From Cyanoderma ruficeps (taxonomy: Eukaryota > Chordata > Aves > Passeriformes > Timaliidae): a stretch of DNA of 64,000 bases. The stretch lies in contig VZDJ01000014.1 in the NCBI GenBank assembly GCA_008694505.1, positions 1,139,234-1,203,233 of the forward strand, in the 5' to 3' direction. Shown here one piece after another: positions 1 through 12,000 of the stretch; position 1 is the stretch's first letter; the number at the start of each line of letters is the position of its first letter. The notes beneath the pieces were generated by a model that saw nothing but the letters and a program-made list of their open reading frames with translations, was not told the origin of the DNA and searched no databases. The translations under genes and the position numbers were made by a program.

Positions 1-3000
1 CCTCATCCTCCTCCTCGTCCTCCTCCGAGGATGAGCTGTCCAGTGTTAAATCCACCACGTCCGCCGGGGCTTTGCCGTTCTCGCCGGTGCCGTTGGCGGT
101 GGCCAGGAGCCCGTTCACGTCCGAGGAGCCTGCGAGAGGGGAGGAGCTGAAACCACCCGCCCGACACCCCCGGCTGCTCAGCCTGGCCAAGGGAAGGCTC
201 CACAGAGACCTCGGAGCCACTTCCAGAGCCTGAAGGGGAGCTGGAGAGGGACTGGGGACAAGGGATGGAGCTGGAGAGGAACTCGGGACAAGGGATGGGG
301 GGACAGGACACAGGGAGCGGCTTCCCACTGCCACGGGGAATGTTGGGGAGGAATTCTTCCCCGTGAAGAAATTCTTCCTCCCTTGTGAGGGTGGTGGCAC
401 AGGGTGCCCAGAGCAGCTGTGGCTGCCCCTGGATCCCCTGGAAATGTCCAAGGCCAGGCTGGACAGGGCTTGGAGCAGCCTGGGAGAGTGGGAGGTGTCC
501 CTGCCCATGGCAGGGGTGGCACTGGATGATCCTGCAGGTCCCTTCCAACCCAAGCCAGGCTGGAATTCTGTGGTTTCCCCCAGGGGTCTGCAGGGAGACT
601 CACCCAGAACCAGGATTGGACACTGAGGGCTGCAGCTCCGCTCCTTCTCGGCTCGGATGGGGCACCAGGAGCCGTCCACCAGGTACTCGATCTCATCTGC
701 ATCTTCACATTCTGTCAGGATCTTGGACAGGAGCCTGCAGAGGGCACAGGAGGAGCTGTCACAGCCCTGGCAATCTGCAGGGTGTGGGCAGTGACCCTGC
801 ATTTAACAGGAACCTGGTGCTGGCTCCCGAGCTGGCAGCCCTTGGAGTCACGGACTTTATTCCCCATAAAACCAGCGCAGGTCCTGACGGTGCAAATCCA
901 TCCCAGCCCTTCCTGCCCATGCACCCAAACCATCAACTACCAGCTTAATTAGCTGCAATTAAAGACAGTTTTGCCTCTTCACCCAGTTTCCCAGGCACTG
1001 CTTCCAGGCAGGCAGCAGCTGCCCCATCCCATGGGACGTTTCCAGCAGGGCTTCAGCAAAAGGTGAGACATGGAATTTGGATTTGGCATTAGGAACTCAG
1101 CAATCCAAGCAGCACTTCCCTTCCTTCCTAGTTTTATTTCCCAAATCTCCACAGTAGCCACCAGAGCAACATTCCTGCAACAGGAAAACCGTGAAAATAC
1201 ATCTGGACTGAGGCCCTGATTCCAGAGAAACTGGGGACTGGCTTTGTTCCCTGTGTCCCATGTTTGCCTGGGATGTTTATCTGGAAATGCTGCTCTGCCA
1301 GGCCTCACTCCCTCCTGGACTGGAGCATTTTCTTTCAGGAGGAAGGAGAACTCCTAGTGGAAAGACTTCCAGGGCCAGGAAAACTTGGTGGCACTCCAGT
1401 GGGAGAGTTCCAGCTTTCCCCAGCTCCTGTAGGAATTGTTCCCACAGCCAATCCCATCACCCGCACAGCAACCACCAAGCTGCAGCTCCCAAAAAGCTGC
1501 CAAGGCCCTGAGGATCCCAGACCTGACCAACCACCTCCCTCCCTGCTCGGGAGCCTCTGGCTCTTTCTCGACTCCCAGCACCCAGCTGAGTGCCAGCTTC
1601 CCTCTCTCACTTCCAGGGAATCTGGGAAGGACTTCACCCAACAGAACTGGCATCAAACCCAGCTCTGAGCAGGGACAAAAGACTCCTGAGCCTTTCCCAG
1701 GGACATCCTGCTCCTCCTCGTGCAGGACACACAGGCATGGCTGACCCGAGGGGGTTCCACAACCCAACCCCTCACAGCTTCCCCTTCATCTCTCCCCTGC
1801 CAGAGATCTCCAAGGAACTGGATTTTCCTGTCAGGGTTGGCCAGGGGACAAAGCAAACAGGTTATCTGTGCTGAGGCTGCTCCAGGCTGCCTGGAAAGCC
1901 ACAGCTCCTGCATCTGCCCAGGGCCCACAGAGACAGCCTGGAACCCTCAGTGAGGCTGGGAACAGACTGGTCTGCTCACTTCCCTGTGCCAGGGGAGCTG
2001 CAGGCACCCCCAAACATCACTCCAAACTCTCCCTGCTCTTGAGGGAACCTGCAGTGGAGGCCAATCCCACAGCCATGAGGGTGGAGCTCATTTCCCAGCA
2101 GGGAGGAACCACGTGTGTTGTTGTTCCAGCAGCCCTCGGCCAGCACCACGAGCCCCTCGGTGGTCCCAGCCCACAGGAGGCTCCCAGGATTTGGGGGCAA
2201 CAAAGCTGCTCCCAAACTCACCCCAAAAGTGCTGCACCACGGGCTGTCCCCTCCCTGCATTTTCCCACTTGCTCTAACACACCGAAACACTGAAACCAGA
2301 ATACCGTGCACCAGCGAAACAAACTTTCAACCCTTTCAACCTCAACCAAGAGCTGGATGCTGCACCCGGCGGGGAAGGGGAAAGGGCAGGGAGAGGGGCC
2401 AAACTCACCCATCAATGATGAGCTGGTCGTAGGGGGCAGGTTTGTCACACACAGGGCACATCCATGTGGGTTTTTTCTCGTTCATCTGTAGGTAGAAGAC
2501 GGCGTCGAAGCACTGCAGGTGTGCACAGGTCTCGGCCCGGCACGGCACCGACAGGCGCATCTTCACCAGCTGTGGGACCAGAGAGAGCAGAGCATCAGCC
2601 AGGACACCTGGCAAGGAACCCCCAGAGCCCCTCAGAAGGAAAATAAAAAAACATTTGTGAGTTTGCAAAGCTGTCCTGGGAGTGTGGTTTGGGTTCTGGA
2701 CAAAACCAGAGTAAAACAGAGCTGGAGCCCCTCGGTTCTGGAGCAAACTGGGAGAGCTGGAGCCCCAGGGCCTAAAGGGGCTCCAGGAGGGCTGCAGAGG
2801 GACTGGGGACACAGGGAATGGCTTCCCACTGCCACAGGGAATATTGGGAAGGAATTCCTGGCTGTGAGGGTGGGCAGGCCCTGGCACAGGGTGCCCAGAG
2901 CAGCTGTGGCTGCCCGGGGCAGTGGAAGGTGTCCCTGCCCAGGCTGGAGCAGCCTGGGGCAGTGAAAGGTGTCCCTGCCTGTGGCAGGGGATGGCACTGG

Positions 3001-6000
3001 ATGGTTTTAATTCCCTTCCAACCCAAAGTGCAGCTCCCTGAGAACCCTGCAGGGACTCACTGGACAGATGAGGGACACTCGGACACCGGTGGTGGCGATT
3101 TCACTGTCGGGGTCCAGGCGTAGCTTCTCTTTCACTGCGGGGAGAGCAGAGGACACAACATTTAATTTTGCCCTTGGCAACGCTGTGCAGCCCAGGGGAA
3201 GCAGCTCGCCCCAGCCCTGGGCTGTGTCTGGATCATTTTCCCTGCCAGGGAGGGAATGAGCACAGGGATTCAGCTCCAGCCTGGGCACGGTGGGGTTTGT
3301 TTTTCTTCCCTCCTGAGCTCTGGGGCAGCAGGATGGGAGGAAATGTCCCCCCTGGCACTTCCAGTTCAGAGCAAGTCCCCCCCCAAGTCAAACTGAGAGG
3401 GAAAAACACATCCCATCCTTTTTCCATCAGGTTATCAAGCCTCCTGTCAGCACTGCAGGGCTGACAGTCCTCGGCCTCTATGCTCTATGACCACCTCCTT
3501 TATTCCAGAACATTCCACAGGAACCACAGACAGGCCCAGAGGTGCCCAGGCAGAGAGCTCGGAGCAAGGCAGCCATGCAAAACCAGGCACAGCAGCCACC
3601 TAGCACAGATCTGGGAAGAATCAGACGTTAGGAAAGGGGGAATCCTGCCCCTGCTGCTGCAGCCTGGAAGGAAAACCCAGAGGAGCAGCAGGGAAATCAA
3701 AGAAAGCAGCAGATGGGCAGGTCCCACGTGTGCAGGTCCCACAGCAAGGTGCAAAAATCAACAGAACGAGCTTTGAACTGCTCCCCAAGTCCTGAGGAGG
3801 AGCTGCTGCTCCCACTGCTGTCTGCAACTGCCTCTGACACTTCCATCACCGTTTTTCTTTGGAGCAAGTCAACCATTTCTTTTGACCTTTTCAGATCATA
3901 ACAAGATGTCTCCAGACAATGAGGCTACATGCAGCTCTGCAACACCCAGCTTTAATTAGAGAGTGACTTCTCAGATGTGAAATTCCCAGGAGATTACAAG
4001 ATTTGGGCTTGTTTTCCTCACATTAGGAGCCTTTTCATCCAAGCTTAATTTTTTATGAAGTTCTTTGTAAGAGCCTTCTCTGTGCATCAATTACTGGGAG
4101 ACATGGGAAGGGGAATTTTCTGGGATCTCCTGATCAGGATTTTGGATCCAAAGCCATAATCTGTTCTCAGACACTGTTCCTGCATTAACTTCTACAGAAT
4201 TCTATGCAAAGGAGGATGAGTCAGCAGTGAGATGTGACTGGAGTCAAAGGGCAGCTTCAGTGACAGGGAATTATTTGCAGAGTAGACCAGAGCTAGAAAA
4301 GCAAAGTTTAGGAACTCCACAGGTTGGCCAGTTCTGGATATCCAAACAACTTCCAAGCACAAAAACACAAAGGAGCTGATATAAGACATTGCTCTCGTTT
4401 GGTTTTATTTAAAGTCACCAAATACAACTGATCCCTGCCCAAAATCCAGATGTCTGCAGGCTGGAATCATCACCTTCCCTGTGAGCTACAATCCACCTCC
4501 AAGACTGGCAGGCTGAGGAAGTTCAGCCTAGAGAAGAAAAGGTTCAGTGGAGACCTCCCAGCAGCATTCCCGACCCTGGAGGGGCTCCAGGGATGCTGGA
4601 AAGGGGCTCTTCATCAGGAACTGTAGTGACAGGATCAGGGGAAATGGCTTGAAGAGGGGAAATTGAGGTTAAGATGGGCAGGAGAAACCCTGAGGCCCTG
4701 GCACAGGGTGCCCAGAGCAGCTGTGGCTGCCCCTGGATCCCTGGAAGTTTCCAAGGCCAGGTTGGACAAGGTTTGGAGCACCTTGGGACAGTGGGAAATG
4801 TCCCTGGGCATGACAGGAGTGGCACTGGATGGGATTTAAGGTCCTTCTAACCCAAATCATCCTGGGATTCTCTGACAGTTGGTTATCCTTGGGAAGAGTT
4901 TTCTGGGATCTGGACAGTTCTAAAGACCCTCAGGATCATGAGGTCAGCTCTCCCACACAGAACTGAACAGTGAGAAGATTTTGTCCATGAAAATTTGAGA
5001 ATCTCCCACACTCGTGAGCTCCAAGTCAGATTCCACCTTGGAAAGGTGATTTCCCCTCACTTCCAACAATGTTTTACACCTGCCTCATACCGGGAGGATT
5101 TAGCTGAGTGGTTTGGGATAAGCATCTCTGGGGACCATCTCTGGAGCTCTCAAGGCATATCAGAGTGCTGCTGGTGACATCCCACTGCCACCCCAAGGAC
5201 TCCCAGAGACCGGGCCAGCAGGACATTGTCACCAGGATCCCCTGCTCCAGAAATCTCCTCTGGAAATCCCACACTGACTCAGCTGAAGGCATGAAGCCCT
5301 TCACGACGACACCGGCACGACACGGACCCGGCCCAAACCCTAAATCCAACTACAGAGCCACCAGAACCACGGGTTTGGGGTGACCTCCCACACAGCTCAG
5401 AGAGCCTGTTCGGATAAAAAGCGGGGTTTATACAGTGGAGGGAAGCAGAGGTGGGAATGGTGGTGCCTATTCCCCCAGCAGGCTGCACACAGGCCCCTCC
5501 CTGAGCACTCACCCAGCGCTTTGCAGAGCTCGGGGTGTTTGATGCCGATGGTTTTCAACCTCTGCAGCAGCTCTGCTGAGGTCATCTGCCGCACCAGGTA
5601 CAGCCCCACCGAGTAGCTCTGGGGAGAGAGGGAGGAGAGGATGAGGAGGCTGCTCTGCAGGGCTGCCTGGGCAGCTCTGGGGGCTCCCTGGGCAGCTCTG
5701 GGGGCTCCCTGGGGGCTCCCTGGGCTCTCACCTTGCCGTAGTTGCCCCAGGTGACCGTGATGCGGTTGGTGGCCGCCGACAGGTACATGAGGTGGGTGAG
5801 GTTGATGGGCCTGCAGGGCCTCTTGGGTTCCACCCCAGGTTTGTTGGAGGGGTAGTAGCCCTAAAGCAGCAAGATTAAATACAGATATTTATTTATTTTT
5901 TGTACTCAAGGTGCATCTATTGATCAGCTCCATTGAATTCCACTCAGCCCCAGGTCTCAGGGATGGGGGGAAGGAGCTGAAGGCAGCTGGAGCACAAAAT

Positions 6001-9000
6001 AAACAGGACAGAGCAGCTCATTAACAGCATGGCTACTCCATAAAAAAAATTAGCTTTAAACTAAGCAGTGCACTTCTATAGTCTGGCATTCATCAGGAAA
6101 GCGATTTCCTTCCAAATCCCACGATTTCCCCCCTCGGATTCCCCAGGTTTCCCTCCCTAATCTCCCCGGCCCTTACCGGCACGGAGCAGTAGCTGTGGTT
6201 CACCTTGACGGCGATGTTGGGAGGGTACTGATCCTCCTGAGGGGAACTGGTGTCTGTGTAGCAGATTCTGGGCAGAAAGAACACATCCCATAATATCCCA
6301 GCACTCTGCACGTCCCAATCCCCATCCCAATCCCCATCCCAATCCCCATCCCCATCCCAATCCCCATCCCAATCCCCATCCCAATCCCCATCCCAAGCCC
6401 CATCCCCATCCCAAGCCTCGCTCCCTCAGCAGAGCCCATCCGGGTGGGACTTTGCTGTTTCTGCTCCAGGTTCTAAAGTGGAGTTGAAGATGCTCCTGTG
6501 AGGCCCAGGAACAAAAAGTTCACTGGAAATTCTCTCTGGAGCCGTGAAATCCACGTTGGAACTCGCTGGGTTTTGCTGGAAGGTTCCCTCCTCCCCTGAT
6601 GTCCAATGAACCCAGCCCAGACCTACCTGAGCACCACCTGAACCGATTTCACACCGGGTTGCAACTCCCTGGTAAATGAAAGAACAGAAAATTCAAATTA
6701 ATTATGTTAAAAACGATCACTAAAACGATCACTACCCTCAAAAAAACCCAAAAAAACCAACCCAAACCGACTGCCAGACTCAAGAACTTCAGCTGCTCCT
6801 AATTTTTTAAATAGACCTTCAAAAAATTACCTCACAGAACTTTATTTAAATTGTACAATTCCCCCTGCAAATATCAGTGGTCCTGTAATTATTTTTTTTT
6901 TCCTGATGCACCAACCTACAGCTTTTCCCCGGGTTTTTAAAACTGTTCAGGTGCCTTCTGGTGATTTGTGAGAATTTATGAAAACTGGGTTTTAAGGTCA
7001 GGTTTACCTGACAGCGTTCCAGACTCTCTGTGTTTAATTATTCAGCTGAAGCTGTTCATGCAAACCAAGGGACTGACTATTAAGGCCCCAGTGTGAATAT
7101 TGCAACCTCCATCAGGGTGTTCCTGACAGGATTTTGACTGGAATCAGGAAAGCAATGGGAGACACAACGAGGGTGTTTCGCCAGGAGGCAAAATAACCAG
7201 GATATTCTTTCTCCAGCTCTTTATGTTGTGATAAAGAGAAACATTTAAAGGTTTCATGTTGAATTTCTGGAGGAATTCTTCTGCATGAAGGGAGCAGGCC
7301 GGCCAAGAGGAAACCTCCCTGCCTTGCACTGCCACCTCTGAGGGGAGTCTTTGTTTGGCTCAGAAGTTGCATCTGACAGAGGTCAGGGTAAATCCTAATC
7401 CTAATGTTTCCTCCCCACCAAGGAAGTTTCCTTTCAGATGCAAACAGCCACACTCTCTGCCTTTTGAACCTGGCATGCAAAAGGAAAGGCTGCAGACACT
7501 CACAGCACCGGCTCAGCACAGAATTTAGGTCATCGATGGTGATTTCATCCCGCTTTCCCTGCCCAAACGCACCATTCCAGAGGGAGATTAGAGCAGCACA
7601 AGTGAAACTTAAGGACCTGGACGGGTGAATTTGCAGCTCCCACTCCCCCTCCCCTCCCAAAGCTCTTTCCTTTACATGAGGAGCAGCCTGATGTCCTCAC
7701 ACAAATCCTGTTTCCTTGCAGAGAACAAAAGCTTCCACAGGCAGGGAACAGGGAGGAATTATGGAATTTTATGCAGCTGCATTTTCTTTCCTTGAACTGT
7801 TAATACCCGGTGAGGAGTACCTGGAGTTTCTGATCAGCTCCACCTGTCTCGGTGTTAATGCAAAAATGCACGGACTCTCCTGGAGCTTCTCGTTATTCTG
7901 TGGAACTGGGGAGGGAAGAAGAGTGTCCATCAAACTGAGAACAGCAGCCCTGAGCACGAGGTGATTGTTATGCTCGTTTATCTCCGAGTCTGGTTCTCTC
8001 CCACACCCCAGAACTCCAGTTTTCACCTGTTTTGGTAATTCTGCTTTGATTAGAGCTTTACTCATTTATTGCTCATTTATTGTTGGGTACAACCAGCACG
8101 GGCTTTGGATTTGATTTTTCTATTTTTTAAAATTATCTTTTCCTCCCCTCGAATAATTCAAGAGCCATCAGTTCACCACAAGCAGCGGCGTCACAGCGTG
8201 ACCACATCCTCAAGAAGCCCGAGAGGAGACCTGAGCCTGACACAAAAGCCCAAAAACCAACCAGACTGAGCAGGCGGGCTCTGGAAAAGAAAGAAAACAA
8301 CCCCAGCGACAAAAAAAAGATTAGCTCAGATGATAAAAAAGCAACACAAAAAGCAGCTGGAAGAGACAAAACAGGACTTCCAACCCCCTGACCTTGAGGG
8401 TGGGACAGCAGCTCACCCTCAGAGAGGCTTAACAAGAACCCAGCATTAACTGTGGCCTTTTGCACGCTGATAATTTGGAGATCAAGAGCATTTAACGTGG
8501 GGAAAATGAAGCTTTGAGACGTGGGAAACTTTGTTGCAACCTTTCCTTCAATCCCAAACACGCTTTATTTTCGGTTTTGTGCCTCTAAGCAAAGTTCAGA
8601 CCCTGAGCTGCTGAAAGTCACGGGAGGAACACAGAGAGGAAGTGCTAAAACAGCTTTTTAAAAATTATTGAGCGAGAATCGAGTGTTTTGCTTTGCCTCA
8701 CTTCCATCGCACGGTTATTCAAAGCCAACAGGGTTTCAGAATAGGAAAGTGCCCTTTTTTTGTATCAAAAAGAGGAGATGAAGGAAGGCTAAAACCTCAG
8801 CAGCTCTTGGAAGATCTGGTGACAACCTGAGTCACACCAGGTGCTTCCCCTCGGTCCCTTTTCTGCTTTAAAAATGCAAATGGAGCTTGCAAAAATAAAT
8901 TTGAAAAGTAAGAACTAAGACATCTTTATGGAACTTTTGTTTCATTCCAGTTGCCGTCCAAACATCTCCTGACAAAAACAGCCAGCAGAAAAGAAAGCAT

Positions 9001-12000
9001 TTCATCAGGTATTTTTAGCAAGTGATGATTGACAAGGACAATAACAAAAAGAAAATTTAATGTTTCTGATTAAGAAACTGCCCATAAACCCGGCCCTGCT
9101 GATTATTCAGCCACACAAAGACAAAGCAAACCTGATTAGGAAAAGTGAGAAGCTGCTCGTGATTTATTTCACATTTCTATCAGCTCACTCTCCCTTTACA
9201 CTCTTCCTTTATAGATTGATACATAAAAAATCAAATTGCTGCTGGAAAAAAAACCCAAAAGGAGGAGGAAATTCTGGAGGTGCAAGCTCAGGGCGCTGGA
9301 TCAGGTGTGAGACCTGAACATCTGGTGGTGCCCAGCTCCTCCTGCTCCACAGAAACCTCTGAACCCAGCAGGAGAATCGGGCAGGAACCCTGCAGGGGCC
9401 AGGCTGGCCCAGGGGAGGTGTCACCTACCAGGGCAAGAGGCTGGGTTTAATGAGCCCCCAGTTCTGGGCTGAGGCAGGAGAGGTTTAATCTGGCAGCTGG
9501 GAACAAAATCTGGCAATCCCAGCGAGCGTGTCCAGGCTCTTCCGGCTCTCTGGATGCTTCCACCTCTTGGAAATTTGTTTTCCTTCAAAATCCCATGTTG
9601 GAATTGCTGACTAGCACACGTTTAACACTGAACAAACCATTCCCCACACAATTGTAATGTTGGAGCTTGACTCTGTCACCACTCGGCTGTTTTGTCACAG
9701 CATTAACGCCTTCAAATGAAGAAGAAATTAAATAAAATCTGACTAATTAGCCCTTCTTCGTTTCTGCACAATCAAATCTTCATCTATTTATTTTTTCCCT
9801 CCAAGCCACAACAAATATCTTTTCAGCAAAGCCAGACCAGCTCAAGCTGTAGAATCATTTGGTAGAGGATTCTGACATCACCACATGAATTTATGAGGCA
9901 CTCAGCAGAGCACAACTTCTCTGAATACGCTGGATTTGCTGCCAGAACATTCTATTTAACATCAGTTACCAATATTCTCTGTTTCTCCAAGCTAAAATAA
10001 TGAAAAATCAGTCTCCACACCCCAGGGAAAAAGCTCTGCTCCCAGTTTTACTGGTCACCCCTCAAAACACACAGCACCACACACAAATCACTGTGACGAG
10101 CACAAAAGAAAAACAGCCAAAAATACACTTTGAGGTGTTGCCACCCTCTTCTAGCAGGGATTTTTCTTGTGCTGAAAACCAGCATTAGTGTAGAATCTGG
10201 CTCCATAATCCACAGCAAACAAACAAGGTGGGATTCTGCCTTACATCCCAAACTGACCACATCCCAGGTCTGAGGAAAATCCCAGGAGAACAGGATTTGG
10301 GTTGGGAAGGATCTGAAGGATCATTCCACAGGCAGGGACAACTCCCAGAACCCGGCCTTGGGCACTTCCAGGGCAGCCACAGCTTCTCCTTCCCTGTGCC
10401 GGGGCCTCCCCACCCTCACAGGGAAGGATTTGCTCCCCAACATCTCATTTAAATCTCTCCTCTTTCAGTTTAAAACCATTCCCCCTTTCCCAGCACCCTC
10501 TCTCTCTGTGTAAAAAGCCACTCTCCCTCTTTTATCAGCCACCTCTAAGCACTGGCAAGCCCAGAGATAAATATTCCCCTGTAAATTCGGAGCATGAGGG
10601 GAGAGAGAGGTGGGGAGAGGAGGGGTCTCACCACCACATCCATCAGCCTCCTCTGCCACATGACTTTAGAGAAAACACAGATTTTTTTGTATCAACACAA
10701 ACACTGAAACCCCGGAAACTTGAGATTTTAAGGCTTTAGAGTATGGTAATATAGTGATATTACTATATTGGGAATATAGTGATGTTACCATATTGGGAAT
10801 ACAGTGATATTACAATATTGGGAATATAGTAATATTACAATACTGGGAATACAGTGATATTACCATAGTGGGAACACACGTAGGGCAATATGGAGATTTA
10901 GGGTGTAGGATAAATCCTTCACCTTCTTCTTCATGGTTTTGGGTGGTTTTTTTCTAATAGGGTGCCAAGGTCCACATCACAGACCTTTGGCATTTGATTA
11001 CAGAATCACAGAACGTGTAGGTTGGAAGAGACCTCCAAGATCAAGTCCAACCCAGCCAGACCATTCCAGTGTTTAATCTCTTTTTCTTGAAAAACTTCTT
11101 CCTAATATCCACCCTAAACTTTCCTTGACACAGCCTGAGACCGGGCTGAAAGTCATGGGGCTAAAAGTAAAAATAATGTAGGTGTCAAATTGTTATTGGG
11201 TGGTTTGTGCTTGGACTTTGGAAAGAGGAGACCCCCCAAAGGCCTCGGGAAGAGGAGACCCACAAAGGCCTCGGGAAGAGGAGACCCCCAAAGACCTCGG
11301 GATGAGGAGACCCCCAAAGACCTTGAGAAGAGGTCACCCCCAGGAAAGAGGTGACCCCCCAAACGCCTCAGGAAGAGGTCACCCCCAAAGACCTCGGGAA
11401 GAGGAGACCCCCGAAGGCCTCAGGAAGAGATCACCCCCAAAGGTCTTGGGAAGAGATCACCTCCAGGAAAGAGGTGACCCCCAAAGACCTCGGGAAGAGG
11501 TCACCAACAAACAGACCCCCCGCCCAAACTCACCTAACTCTGTGGGCTTCAACAACTCATCCAGGGTGGTATAAAAGGGCAACTTGACCAAGCGAACCTC
11601 CGGCTTGGCGGCTTTGGGGGGCAACCTGCCCAGTCCGTTCAGGTATTTGCCGTAGAGGGCCGGGTAGTCGATGCTGGCGGCCGGCAGAGTCCGGGGCACG
11701 GCGCTGCCGCGGTCGTAGGACGAGTGCAGGGCCAGAGCGTCCGCCCGGTGCGGCGCCGGCGCCGCGGCCACCTCCGAGCCCTTCTTGTTGTATCTGGTCT
11801 CGTAGAGCTCCTTGATCTTCTTGAACACCTCGGGGCTGCAGTCAAACTGGACCAGCTGCAAAGCTCGGGTCACTAGTTCGTGTTTTAGTCCGCTTTTACT
11901 CCTGCCAACAAAACCCAGCAACATCTGAAGATCTGAGACCCGGAAACTCATCACCATGTTCTGGGGGATAAAAAATTAAAAGATGTTCTCATAGTTATAA

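Noticed and set aside
7500..7600. Possible extra PIAS4 exon on the minus strand (peptide with [12 protein letters not shown])
   Set aside because: Exons 3 and 4 already join in phase without it, and nothing matching is known in the PIAS family.
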